Assembly (NCBI GenBank): GCA_003427395.1
Contig: BFEA01000382.1
Location: forward strand, 714,442 to 736,967
Length of the DNA stretch: 22,526 bases
Reading direction: 5' to 3'
From: Chara braunii
Lineage: Eukaryota; Streptophyta; Charophyceae; Charales; Characeae
The translations under genes and the position numbers were made by a program. Positions 1 to 9,135 of the stretch are shown here, piece by piece. Positions within the stretch are counted from its first letter, which is position 1. Each line of letters opens with the position of its first letter. The notes beneath the pieces were generated by a model. That model saw only the letters and a program-made list of their open reading frames with translations. It had not been told where the DNA came from and made no database searches.

Positions 1-39
1 CCCACGGCCACCCAACACCCAACCACCCGAAAATCACGC

Positions 40-170
40 CCGACCCCCCCTCGAGGACCCCGTACGGACGGCCGGAATCCCGTACGTACGGGCCGTACGC
101 ACGGAAGGGGTCCCGTACGTACGGTCGTACGGGAGTACGTACGGGCTGTATACGTACGGACGTACACATA
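40..170. repeat. CGTACG-rich GC repeat block
   Basis: The stretch is built from many overlapping copies of CGTACG, GTACGTACGG and CCCCGTACGG, so much of it is self-complementary. The same vocabulary (CCCCGTACGGGACC, CCGTACGTACG) occurs at both ends of the hAT-like element at 13126-13858. This block may therefore be the subterminal part of a related element cut by the window edge. It ends in an A-rich tract (about 171-196). No terminal inverted repeat is visible here, so the family link is an inference. Confidence 0.6.
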
Positions 171-196
171 GTGAAAAAAAAAAAGAAAAAAAAAAA

Positions 197-370
197 GGTC
201 TGGCAAGATGCCCAGAACAGAAAAAAACTTGTGTACTTGGCTTTGCGTGGGCCTGAGAAAAGGGGGTCTGGCAAGATGCCCAAAAAAGAAAAGACTTGTG
301 TGATTGATTTGGCATTGAGTAATTGGTTTGCATGGGCTTGAAAAGAAGGTCTGACAAGGTGTCTAGAAAA
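197..370 (+). repeat. Degenerate tandem repeat, about 3 units
   Basis: GGTCTGGCAAGATGCCCA starts at 197 and again at 265. A diverged copy, GGTCTGACAAGGTGTCTA, starts at 348. Each unit also carries a TTGGCTTTGCGTGGGCCTGA-like segment (about 238 and about 322). Spacing is 68 and 83 bp. The units are A- and G-rich and have no coding character. Confidence 0.7.
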
Positions 371-955
371 GAGATGTACGAGGGATGCACATGGAAAGTC
401 AATTGAGTAAAAGGCAAGAAAGGACAGAGGGTGATATGCATGCAAAATTGGCAGGACCTGAGAAATGCCGGGAAAAATAACCCGGGGGAAATGTATGTGG
501 ATTTGGCAAAGCTTGAACTTCGGGGATGGGAAGCGGCGCCGAAAACATGGATTGCACGGGCCGAAAAGTAGATTAATTTTTTATGTTCTAAGAGTAATGA
601 ATGAGACGAAACCAAAAAAGGGTTTCTGCTCGAGAATGTTTTCTCAATGAAATGGGAAGATAGATTTGAGATTACAAAGCACTAAGGGGGAGTTGTGCCT
701 GTGTTCATTGACTCGAAGTAGGTATCACCACAGCAAAGGTGGCGGTTGCACTGGACGGACATCCCCCTTCCGGAGCAAATGCCTGACATTGAGTCACATC
801 CGAAAACTTGCCTACAATTTGTTATCAACAATGCCAAGGCATACAATGAGAAAACCAGTTGTGTTATGACAACAAATTGCCATCCTGGGAATAAAGTCAG
901 CATACCAGTAGTTAAGTGCATGAAGCGAGGAGAGCCTCGTATGCTTCTAGGGAGT
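371..955. other. Unassigned sequence at the broken 3' side of the retrotransposon
   Basis: No recognisable gene is seen. Short ORFs on both strands (for example + 746-1015) match nothing I know. The integrase C-terminal frame of the flanking gypsy element loses family resemblance at about 955, so this segment is either unrelated DNA brought next to it by deletion or another element. A string AAGGGGGAGT at about 684 resembles a plant polypurine tract on the + strand, which is the wrong strand for the gypsy element. Confidence 0.4.
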
Positions 956-956
956 T

Positions 957-1112
957 TGTCCCACCTTTCCTTATCCTTTCCTCGGTTGTCTACAACTTGC
1001 ATGGCTGCTTCCTGAACCCTCTCTTCAGTGGCGCTAATTTGTTTTGCCCTTAAATCTAGCAGTTCCTCAGAAGTCAAGTTGTTTTCCAGGTCCTGCGCCA
1101 AGTTTTCATGAA
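957..1112 (-). pseudogene. Gypsy integrase, C-terminal fragment (frameshifted, truncated)
   Basis: The frame continues the integrase after a one-base-type frame change near 1101-1112: KTWRR in the upstream frame, then QDLENNLTSEELLDLRAKQI in this one. The segment ISATEERVQEAAMQVVDNRGKDKERWDKL is the helical post-catalytic part usual in this family. A GPY/F-type C-terminal domain should follow but does not. After about 955 no frame looks like integrase, so the coding sequence is cut here. Confidence 0.7.
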
Positions 1113-1903
1113 GTTTTCAATTGGAAATGTGGCGTGACGACCATACCAGAGCGTTGCGAGTGCATACCCGGTCGTCCTTCTCACAAAGAACACCATTCTT
1201 AGGAATTTTGGCCAAAGGTTCGGCTTCCCATTGGTCCATTTAGCCAGTAAGTTAGTAATTGTACTGTGGTATTTTTCGACCGGTGTATTTGCCTGTGGAT
1301 GAGCCCGAGTCGTGTAGTTTCCCATGACCCCCAATTCTTTCAGTAACTCCTTCACTTCTCCACATGTAAACTCCGACCCCCTGTCCATTGTGAATTCCAA
1401 TACGAACGGATATCCAAGATAGTATTCTTTGATGCAATCCGCCATCGTTGCTCCAGTTTTATTTTTGATCGCTCTGCCATCAACAAATCCAGTAAGGTTG
1501 TCCCTTGCGTCAAATATATAGTTGTATCCTCAAAGACTCAGTGGCATAGCCAGGAGATCCAGGTGAACAACCGCCCCTACTTCCTTGATATATCTAGGAT
1601 GCAGAGGTTCTTTGTATCTGATAGGTGATCGTACTTGACAGGGTACACATGACTCACAGTACTTCCGAGTCATTGCAAACATCCCTTCCCAATAATAAAG
1701 CTTCATCGCCTTCTTATAAGTCGCTGCGAAACTTCGGTGTCCCTCAACTATACCATCATGTAGTGCGGCCACGGCATCAATCTAACGGTTTCTTCCACAT
1801 ACAACCCGTCGCCACGGCCCTCTCTTGTCCCTAATGAACAAGTGTCCACCTCTTACCACATAATGATCCCTCATCCTGAGTGTCATTTCACTCACTTCTC
1901 TCT
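1113..1903 (-). pseudogene. Gypsy integrase: zinc-binding and DDE catalytic core
   Basis: The integrase would insert the cDNA into the genome. The HHCC zinc-binding module is visible as LHDGIVEGHRS followed by YCESCVPC. In the catalytic core the first Asp is in VHLDLLAMP, the second in FTMDRGSEFT, and the Glu in HPQANTPVEKYHSTI. One frame runs through the whole stretch but carries TAG at 1782-1784 (after CGRNR) and TGA at 1530-1532, just after the first catalytic Asp. The N-terminal boundary is a frame change inside the TC run at 1897-1909, which suggests repeat slippage. Confidence 0.9.
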
Positions 1904-1909
1904 CTCTCT

Positions 1910-2539
1910 TTTATCTCCTGAGAGGAGCAGCCCCATTTCCAGGTAAAACCCATCATACTCTTCCTTCCTTAATTCCTCTGAGATCTCCTTCTGCTCGAAT
2001 TCTCCTTCCTTCTCTTCATCAAATTCATAATCATTCCCAATTACTATCTCATCGGCCTTTACCATTCCTCTCTCATCATTCGCTTGGACTTGCAACAACG
2101 AATTTGTCAAGTAGTACATTCTTCCCATCATGGCTACCTGCTCGTCTGCCTGTTAGACTCCTGCTTCGATCGTTCGCGGCTCATCCACCATCCTATAATT
2201 TTCAGCCAAAGCTAGTTCCATCATCCAGTCTGTATTTTTTTCGCCCCAAGAGTCCTCTTCCTCTAATTGTGTGAGTATTAGGGAAGGTTCTCTCATAAAT
2301 TCGGGGGGTGGATGCCACATCGGATTTCCTCTCCTCATTTCCTTACTCTCGACGAACATGAACCACCAATTCACATGAGTCCGCATATCTTCCCCTTCTT
2401 CCAAAAATTCATCCACCGGAGGTGTTTCTTCCTTAGCTTCTTCCTGGTACCCCCACTCAATTTTGCTCATGCCATCCGCCCTATTTTTGTTCCCAGGGAT
2501 CCGTTCTAACTGGAAATCGAACAACCAGATATAAGTAAG
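1910..2539 (-). pseudogene. RNase H tail and acidic RNase H-integrase linker
   Basis: The segment begins LTYIWLFDFQLERIPGNKNRADGMSKIEW. This is the end of the RNase H domain; NKNRADGMSKI corresponds to the usual N-x-AD-x-LSR motif with its last catalytic Asp. A long Glu-rich spacer of about 180 residues follows (EEEAKEETPPVDEF, EEKEGEFEQKEISEEL), which is typical of the connection before integrase in this family. One TAA interrupts it at 2153-2155. It is in the same frame as the RNase H segment, separated from it only by TGA at 2540-2542, where the family has Trp (AR-W-LTYIW). Confidence 0.8.
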
Positions 2540-3239
2540 TCATCTGGCTATGGTCGGATCTGAGAGGGATAAGTTCTTGAGTGAGTACACAAGCGCCGTT
2601 GGATCGATTCTGAGTACAAACCTCCTCCCAAAGAGGTAATGCGTAAAGATCCTTAGGCAATGTAGGACCACCAGGGCTTCTCTTTTGAACTGCGAGTAAT
2701 TCCTTTCTATTGAGTTGAGCGTCCGACTTTCAAACCTTAGCGGTATTTCCTTCCCTTCACTGTATGCCTGGATCAAGACGCCTCCCAGGGCGGTTGGTCC
2801 AGCGTCAGTCTCAACTATGAAAGGTCTTTCCACAGTCGCATTAAAGTCTGGTACCTTCAATACCGGTCCCCCTTCTCTGAATTCCTTCTTCAGTTCCTCC
2901 ACCACTTCTTCTTGATGGTTTTCCCATTCCCATTCCTTATCTTTTCGCACTAACTTCCTTAGGTGCTCTGTTTTACTGACAAATTTTTCTATGAACCTCC
3001 TCTAGAATCTACAGGTACCAAGGAAGCTTCAAACTTCACCCACATTTACGAAGGGAGTGGGTCATTCCAGGATTTTATTAGTCTTCTTCTTATCAGGGCG
3101 TCGACCATGTTCATTGCAAATGTATCCCATAATAGTTACCTCCTTTACGCAATGCCTCGACTTTACTCCACTGGCGGTGAGGTTGTACTCTTCTAATAGC
3201 GTTAGGATTTCTCTCAATCCTTGCTCCCACACAAACCTC
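2540..3239 (-). pseudogene. RT thumb/connection and RNase H
   Basis: RNase H would degrade the RNA strand of the RNA-DNA hybrid. FIVETDAGPTALGGVLIQ holds the first catalytic Asp, RTLNSIERNYSQFKREAL the Glu, and FGRRFVLRIDPTAL the region of the second Asp. The thumb part (EQGLREILTLLEEYNLTASG, then VTIMGYICNEHGRRPD) lies upstream in the same frame. It is broken by TGA at 3062-3064 (expected Trp in ILE-W-PTP), TGA at 3029-3031 (expected Arg in EV-R-xFLG) and TAG at 3002-3004 (expected Trp). The frame differs from the RT palm, so there is a frameshift near 3236. Confidence 0.9.
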
Positions 3240-3240
3240 C

Positions 3241-4029
3241 TTACCCAGGAGCCACCTCTGACTCGTCCTTCTCAATCGGACCCTTAACTGCAATATCGTC
3301 TATGTATAGCTCAATGATTCGAGGGCAGATAGGATGCATTACCCTGATCATGCTTCGCTGCACCATGGCCACAACGTTGGTCCACCCTTGGGGCGCAACA
3401 TTCATATGGACCAGTCCCCTGGGCGTGTGCATTGCCGTGATGGGCCGGTCTGCAGGATAGACTGGAAATTGATCATACCCAGAGTAGAGGTCGATAAGTG
3501 ATACAATCGACCTTCCTGCGCAAGCTTCTGACAGTTGGTCAGCATTAGGCAGTCCTCCAGCATCCCTTACGGTTATTGCGTTTAGCCGTTGGAGGTCTTG
3601 TACCCATCTGAGCACCCCATTTGGTTTTACAAAACAAAATCAGGGAGACGCGTATGGTCTACTAGAGTACCCAGCAACGTTTGTGCGGATTTTTCCATCC
3701 AGATATTCTACCATCCTTCTGCGATCTTCGGGGTTGGGGTACTTGGCTCCTCGGGCATTCCATGACTCATGAGGTACAATATGAATGCGGATCATCTCTA
3801 TCTTGTCCACATCCAACCTCCCACGTTGATCATCGTTAAAGGCATATGCCCCATGCTTTTCTCGTACCAACTCTTTCACCAATTCCTCCTTTTGCCTCGT
3901 CAGAAACCCAGGTTCTCCTATTATTAATTCCTTCTCAGTTTCTTCGTTGATGCGACAAGGCCCATTCTGAATGCCTTCCCTCATTCGCTGTATCAGCTCC
4001 CTTTCTTGTTCATAATATACGCCTTCTTC
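3241..4029 (-). pseudogene. Reverse transcriptase, fingers and palm
   Basis: The enzyme would copy element RNA into cDNA. In order the frame shows the pre-RT segment (KYPNPEDRRRMVEYLDGKI), FVKPNGVLRWVQDLQRLNAI, SLIDLYSGYDQFPV with the first catalytic Asp, TPRGLVHMNVAPQGWTN, and RIIELYIDDIAVKG with the YIDD box. TGA at 3640-3642 replaces the Trp expected in SP-W-F. TAG at 4030-4032 closes the segment on its N-terminal side, just before EEGVYYEQERELIQ. The frame runs into a stop at 3241 right after the palm, and the thumb continues in another frame. Motif assignment is very secure. Confidence 0.95.
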
Positions 4030-4032
4030 CTA

Positions 4033-4312
4033 ACTTACTAGGACTGACACAGGGTGACTTTTCTTATCTACCGTCTTGTACCTCCTTTTGGAGCCCTGCT
4101 TGAGCCCACCCCTAAAAAATGCTGACCTGCAGCTTGTGCATTTGGCGCATGCGGTACTATCACTTGAGAGGAAGGCGGTGACCGGTAGACAATATCGACC
4201 CTTCCTCCTTCTGGATCATCTTGGATCCTTTCTGCGAGTGCTCTGACAGCATCGGGGTCAGTCATCCTATACGCTGATACCAATTGTACTGCGTCACTGA
4301 TATTCGTTAGAC
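4033..4312 (-). pseudogene. Protease-RT linker region
   Basis: A frame beginning LSLTNISDAVQLVSAYRM joins the protease C-terminus after a one-base frame change near 4320, and ends at a stop at 4068. The residues are mixed polar with a Pro-rich end and I recognise no domain. A further frame change before 4032 leads into the RT frame (SHPVSVLVS just before the TAG at 4030). It is best read as the spacer between protease and RT. Confidence 0.6.
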
Positions 4313-4810
4313 TTAACACAAGCCCTTGGCTTCTTCATCATCTGACTCCTCTTCTCCTTCTTCCCATTCCAGTTCTCTCCTCCTATTCTCTGACTCCTCG
4401 AATGTGTAGAATCCGGCATTGAGTCTGCTCTTCAAGCTGTGCGGTTCAGTATTCCTATAGGTGATAACCTCGAAGTTTCCACAGGCAGGATCACACAAGA
4501 TAACGAACATCGTGCCATCATGCTTGTTCATTATGAGCGACTCGGACCTGCACAGGAATGACCTGCCCAATAATATTGGGAGATCCAAGCTGGGCATGAC
4601 ATAGAAACATGTGCGTACCTTGACTCTCCCTATCTCTATTACCAAATTCGACGCGAGCCCCGTGTATCCGGTCTTGCCGCTGGCTCCATTGAGAAACCCG
4701 CAGTCATTTTCATCCACCTCCAACCCTAGTCTCACCGTCGTTTCTCCGTTCATAATGTTCATTTCAGCCCCAGTATCAAACATCCCAGGATACATTTTCC
4801 CCTTTATCAT
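4313..4810 (-). pseudogene. Retropepsin-like aspartic protease
   Basis: This is the longest unbroken piece of pol, 165 residues from the in-frame ATG at 4810. The catalytic motif is MFDTGAEMNIM near the N-terminus. DLPILLGRSFL is the ILGxxxL-type flap/core motif of retroviral-type proteases, and a Glu-rich tail follows. The enzyme would cut the Gag-Pol polyprotein. The ATG lies inside a 23-bp duplication and is probably not a real start, because protease is normally read through from gag. Confidence 0.88.
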
Positions 4811-4848
4811 GACGTCAACGGACTCTTTATCATGACGTCAATGGACCC
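4803..4848. repeat. 23-bp tandem duplication at the gag-protease junction
   Basis: TTTATCATGACGTCAACGGA at 4803 is repeated at 4826 as TTTATCATGACGTCAATGGA. The unit is 23 bp and 21 of 23 positions match. It sits exactly where the gag-linker frame stops (4830) and the protease frame opens. Removing one unit would shift the frame but, by my arithmetic, would not alone join the two frames. A further one-base change is needed. Confidence 0.9.
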
Positions 4849-5648
4849 TGTCCCATTTTACTTCCTGCCACGCTCCAGTTTGCTTTCTTGGGAATCAGGT
4901 CCCCCATTCGGACCGAGGTCACTCTTCGACGTGATAACCTTGCCTTCACCATTTTTCTTAACTTAGGAGCCAAAGCTAGAATTTTCCTCAGATTTAGCAA
5001 TTCGTTGTGAACTTCTAGTGGCTTATTTACCAGACCTTCCAGGTCCACCCCTTCTTCGATCGACGTCTGATACTTTCTCTTTTTGCTTGGTGCCTCATCC
5101 TTTTTGGATCTTTCATCCTTAACTTCACCTTTCCTTCTCTTAGCCCTTATCTCCGCCTGCCTTTCTTCTTCCTCCTGAATTTTCTCATCCTCGTCTCCGT
5201 CACCCTCTACCATGATAGGCGGTTCTTCCTCTGTTGGCTAGGAAGTCTGTGCTTGCTTCTTTGGAGGATTACCTCCTGCGGGCTTCCTTGTAGCGATTGG
5301 AATCGTACCTCTTACACTTCTTTGAACCCCGTTGTTCCTTGCGGCCATATTAGCCCTTAACATCCTTGGGTTGGGCTCATTCGGCCCTTCACCTGTTCCT
5401 TCACGTCCCATGATAAATACCTTTGGGCATCCAACTCCTTCCTTTCTAGCTTCTTCATATATCCCTTGAAGTCTTAGATGCAGCCTTTGCATCTTGTCCA
5501 CTAGGTCTTTCATCCTATCAAACGTGTCCCTGACGTTAATCCTAACGTCTTCCTCCTCTGCTTCTTCTTCTACAAGTGGCACATCTTTCTCGTTTTCTCC
5601 AATCCCCATCCTGCTCACCTTTTCTTCCAAGTCAGTTATATCTTCTAC
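4830..5648 (-). pseudogene. Gag-protease linker, charged coiled-coil-like
   Basis: The frame is the same as gag. The first part (from about 5630, VSRMGIGENEKDV...) is acidic with heptad-like stretches (FDRMKDLVDKMQRLHLRLQG), so it could form a coiled coil. TAG at 5238-5240 interrupts it. The second part (5213-4830) is Lys/Glu-rich (EKIQEEEERQAEIRAKRRKG) followed by VDLEGLVNKPLEVHNELLNL and RMGDLIPKKANWSVAG, a pre-protease segment usual in this element family as I recall it. Nothing here is enzymatic. Confidence 0.6.
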
Positions 5649-5651
5649 TCA

Positions 5652-6203
5652 CACTACTGGTTCTTCCTTTTCTTGCCAAATTCGGAACATCCCTGGGGCG
5701 TTGGGACCAAGTTCGGCCACACGAAGAGCCTCTTCTCTTGTGCCCCCTGGAATCTTGGGATCAATCACCTTTCCTCTTTTGTCGAATACTTCGCCATCTA
5801 TGTTCGATGTTATGAGCCCGTCACGTTCATCAAACTTCCTAACGTGACATCGCTTTACCGTGTGTCCTTTGATACCACAGTGGGTACAAGTGCATTCGCT
5901 GTAGTTTATCCATCCTTTGCCATACCCCTGTCTGTTCCACTGTCCATTTCCTCTTTCATACCCTGTTTCATAGCTCTGGTCGTAACCACGACCATACCCT
6001 TGCTTATATTCTTGCCCTACCGGATTTGCACCCCCTTGGAGATGTCCCCAGTTTCCACCTTGATACCCACTCCCTCTATTTCCTGCTCCTCGTTCCCCTG
6101 GTCCCTAATTTCTTCCAACGTTCCTACGTCTTCCATTTCCTTGTCCTTGTCCTTGTCCTTGGGACCAGTTCGGGTTTTGGCCACCCTGGCGACTCGACCC
6201 TGG
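5652..6203 (-). pseudogene. Gag nucleocapsid with CCHC zinc knuckle
   Basis: The segment is in frame with gag after the TAG at 6204-6206, with another TAG at 6105-6107. A Gly/Gln/Tyr-rich stretch (GYGRGYDQSYETGYERGNGQ) precedes CTHCGIKGHTVKRC at 5888-5847. This is a perfect C-x2-C-x4-H-x4-C knuckle that would bind element RNA. The segment ends at TGA 5649-5651 after EEPVV. The (GQ)n-type run WSQGQGQGQGNG is encoded by short CCTTGT-type repeats. Confidence 0.85.
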
Positions 6204-7289
6204 CTAGTTTTGCCCGGTTTCTTGACTCTGCTCCGCGTTTTGGTCTCCTCCCAGATTCTGGTTTTGGGGCAACATATGATACGGTCCCTGCGGCGGCCAT
6301 GGCCTTATCGGGAAATACCCAGGCCATGCTCCCATAGGCGGACCTACGGGCCATTGTCCATATCGAGCCGTGCTTGTCGACGGCTCTTGCCCATACTGGA
6401 CTATTGCTTGCTGAGTAACCTGCCCTTTTCTCGAGCCTTGTCCACCGATAGCTATATTCTTAGCCCTCCTCCGACACTTCGTCAGTTTGACCGTTTCCTT
6501 TGGTTCTCCTTCTTCGGCCTCTTCTTCTCCATCTTCCTCTTTTTTCCTTCTCTTTCCTGACGGCTGCGTCACTGTTAGCACTTTTGCTGGTGTCACTTTT
6601 TCTTTAAGCTCCTTTATCTCATTTGCCATATCGCTTAACACTCCTCCAAGTACATTATCCGTTCCTTGGATTGTCCCAACCGCCTTTCTTTTCGTTCGTT
6701 CGACCTTGATCTGGTGGTGAAATACCTGATCCATGTCTCCAGCTGTAATATTTTTTTTTATGGTTTCCCAGGTTGTCTTCCTCCCTGCGGCTCCTCCTCG
6801 AGTTAGCTCCATCGGCTCATACCCAGAGAATTTTCCTAGGAATATGACGCATTGCATTTCTTCAGACGATCGAGGGACCCTCTCGGCTGTCTTTTCGAAC
6901 ATGTTTGCGAATGCCCTGATCGTGGTGAAATCGTTTTTGTTCATGTTGTAGAGATGGTCAATCGTGAGCAAGCCATCTTCTAGCTTAAACCTCTTTTGCA
7001 TGCCCTTTTTAAACTCAGCCCAATCATTGTTGGCCTGTCTCACTTCCTCTTCCACGCTAGGTGTCCATTCCCACCACACGTATTCGTACAACTGGGCAAA
7101 CTTCTCGGCTGGGGTCAATTGGTTGAAGATCTGCTCGAGTAGTTCTAACCAATGAGTCACCCTATCCCCCTTGAAAGGGAAAATGTCTATTCTTGGTAGG
7201 TTAGACCTCTTTATCGATCTCTTTTCTAGTAACTTAACGATTTCCGCCGCAGTGATTGGCGGCCCTCCATTGGCACTGGCATCGCTCAT
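6204..7289 (-). CDS. Gag capsid-like protein of the gypsy element (5' part of gag)
   Basis: The ORF is 361 codons from ATG 7289 and is the longest open frame in the element. PRIDIFPFKGDRVTHWLELLEQ is the typical opening of plant retrotransposon Gag proteins (retrotrans_gag family), followed by an aromatic helix-rich capsid region (YEYVWWEWTPSVEEEVRQ, FKKGMQKRFKLEDGL). The C-terminal half is charged (KRRKKEEDGEEEAEEGEPKE) and then Pro/Gln-rich (MGAWPGYFPIRPWPPQGPYH). The TAG at 6204 cuts it before the zinc-knuckle part, which continues in the same frame, so the present end is a nonsense mutation rather than the true one. It would form the particle shell. Confidence 0.85.
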   Translation of the reverse strand: MSDASANGGPPITAAEIVKLLEKRSIKRSNLPRIDIFPFKGDRVTHWLELLEQIFNQLTPAEKFAQLYEYVWWEWTPSVEEEVRQANNDWAEFKKGMQKRFKLEDGLLTIDHLYNMNKNDFTTIRAFANMFEKTAERVPRSSEEMQCVIFLGKFSGYEPMELTRGGAAGRKTTWETIKKNITAGDMDQVFHHQIKVERTKRKAVGTIQGTDNVLGGVLSDMANEIKELKEKVTPAKVLTVTQPSGKRRKKEEDGEEEAEEGEPKETVKLTKCRRRAKNIAIGGQGSRKGQVTQQAIVQYGQEPSTSTARYGQWPVGPPMGAWPGYFPIRPWPPQGPYHMLPQNQNLGGDQNAEQSQETGQN

Positions 7290-7448
7290 CTTTTCTCATT
7301 TTCTTTCCCGGTTTCTGCTAGACTGTAGACCTTGTTAAGACACACAAATGACCATTTGATCCACCCCCTTTTCTCACTGTCTTGACATTTCATTTGCCCT
7401 TCCTTCTCAATATCTCCTATCTTATGTGACCTTATACCCCCTTTTCTC

Positions 7449-8237
7449 TTAACGGAGTATTTCTCCCAGATGCACCCAGTCCCCGTGCCAGAAACTTCTA
7501 ATCATACCAAATAAAGAAGGGATGTCATCTATAAATTCTTCGATACACGCCTCCCGACAGTCTCGACAGAGATTGCGCCAGTAGGTCGAGAGATCTTCCA
7601 AACGATAGATACGTAAGTACGTGTTTACCACGCACAGTATGTTATAGAAATCCTTTCCCTTTAGTCTCGGTCCCATTTCTAAATATTGATGGTAAACAAC
7701 TTTTGATGCCTTGAACTCGAAGCCCATCTCTGGAACCGATTGGGCTGCAAGTACTGCTTGTTCCACATTCTCAATTCCCCAAAAGGCTTCATCAATTATG
7801 AAGCTCGGAAGTGTGGCCTTAATGTACCTTGTCGGATACACGAATTCGGCGGCCCACTTTGCTTCAATCGATTTTATAACCCCCCTTTCTTCTCCCCAGT
7901 ATATCCTCCTTGAAAATGCATCAAGGGTCATTCCGGCCGTTAAAACGTACTTAGAGATCGGGCGACTTTCTCCTATGGCAAGGTCGATTGAGTACGCCCT
8001 CCAAAGGAGGGCTGGTAGATAAAGGGTCACTCTTACTATTGCATGCCTCTCTCTCTAAGTTCATCCCGTTTCTACCCAAAGGAAGGCTTCCTTCCCTAGC
8101 GGTATCCCACACCGTGAGTCCATTTCTTCGTCCATATCTATCAACCTCCTTGGCAGTGTCATTTTGACCCCTCCTTCCTTTGGCTTGGGCAGGTTGATCA
8201 GAAAGTTCCGATCAACGAACCACATTAGAGGAGTCAT
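7449..8237 (-). pseudogene. Pre-gag domain, copy B (unknown function)
   Basis: The frame runs from ATG 8237 (MTPLMWFVDRNFLINLPK) to the stop at 7449, about 262 codons, broken by TGA 8061-8063 and TAG 8055-8057. The main part, from VTLYLPALLWRAYSIDLAIG on, is helical and aromatic. It includes PSFIIDEAFWGIENVEQAVL, VVYHQYLEMGPRLKGKD and STYWRNL, and ends FWHGDWVHLGEILR. It aligns with copy A (8848-8372) without gaps over about 96 residues. It lies 160 bp before gag in the same frame register. I recognise no family. The position matches the extra ORF1 of Tat/Ogre elements, whose role is also unknown. Confidence 0.7.
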
Positions 8238-8371
8238 CTAGTACCCCTGTTACAACAGTCATAGAAAGAACCTTTCCCTCTTTAGTAACCGCTCAATCTT
8301 CCTTGGCATACTTTATTTTTATTTCTTAATAATTTTGCTACCCTCAGTTTTTCCTGAGTATCCCATTCTCC

Positions 8372-8848
8372 TTATGGTATTTGATCGAGGATCCTCTGCT
8401 TCAGTTCCTCCCAGTAGACATGCCTATTTGCCCAATCGTGTTGACGTGCATATGACTCGACTCGTGGTAGTATGTCCTGCGGATCCCTACCTTCAACCAT
8501 TTGCCCTATCTCTAGGTATAAGTAGTATACCAACAGAGGGGTAGACGTGTGATACTCTCTTTCAGGTATCGCCATCGCGGCTTCCGCAGCTCTTTCTACT
8601 CGGGACCTCCCTCCGAAGGCTGCATTTATGATGAACATAAGAAAAGTTCCTCTTAGATACGCTGCTGACGGAAGAAATTCGCTAGCCCTTTTTACCCTCA
8701 CAATTCCTATAACACTCTCAAATCCATTCAGACTTGCGTTTCGTCTTCAGGATTCGAGCGCTGATTCTGCTATCCATAGTAGTCTGGAAAGAGATTCCGG
8801 TGAGAGATAGAAGGTAACCCCTTCTACCGCACAATTCTCGCCTCTAAC
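8372..8848 (-). pseudogene. Pre-gag domain, copy A (paralogue of copy B)
   Basis: One frame runs from just after a TAG (8849-8851) to the stop at 8372, with TGA at 8747-8749. It opens VTFYLSPESLSRLLWIAESA, matching VTLYLPALLWRAYSIDLAIG of copy B. It continues with FLMFIINAAFGGRSRVERAA, LVYYLYLEIGQMVEGRD and VYWEELKQRILDQIP. Over about 96 ungapped positions I count roughly 34 identities with copy B. Conserved residues include the FII-x2-AF-G, VE-x-A-x2-AA, VY-x2-YLE-x-G, G-x-D and YW-x2-L sets. After the stop, GEWDTQEKLR still resembles GDWVHLGEILR of copy B, so the homology continues past it. Confidence 0.7.
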
Positions 8849-8858
8849 CTATCCAAAC

Positions 8859-9050
8859 TCAATCCAAATGAAGGTTTGTTCCTCTATAGAAGTCCCCCAA
8901 CAATATCTCGTCTCTTCGTCCTCCTCGTGGCGACTTGGTAGATTCATCATAAGGCCACGCCTCATTTGCATGGGTTTCCTGACCGTGAGTTGATATCGGG
9001 TAGAAGCCATCCTCTATTCGTCGGTACACTCCACCTACCACACAACACAA
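8859..9050 (-). pseudogene. Possible upstream extension of pre-gag copy A
   Basis: An open stretch of about 63 codons carries GFYPISTHGQETHANEAW, then SPRGGRRDEILLGDFYRG. It lies just before copy A, in another frame. Its end (RRDEILLGDFYRG) has a faint likeness to the corresponding part of copy B (SRCGIPLGKEAFLW). It begins with TTG, not ATG, so it is a fragment at best. Confidence 0.3.
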
Positions 9051-9135
9051 TCCAATTTAGCTAGCAGGCTTCCGACCCTAGGATCTGACTAGTTTTCCCT
9101 TTTATTTCGCCAACTTCTCCAACCCTTTTGGGCAC

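Noticed and set aside
34-615. 193-codon minus-strand ORF
   Set aside because: It runs through the CGTACG repeat, the poly-A complement and the tandem repeat. Its Phe/Ser/Tyr-rich product has no motif.
680-700. AAGGGGGAGTTGTG as a copia-type polypurine tract and LTR start
   Set aside because: No copia coding motif lies upstream on the + strand and no LTR pair is visible. It is on the wrong strand for the gypsy element.
5673-6560. 295-codon + strand ORF
   Set aside because: It is antisense to gag and its zinc-knuckle region, rich in Ser/Leu/Pro as expected of a shadow frame. The minus strand has clear gag features.
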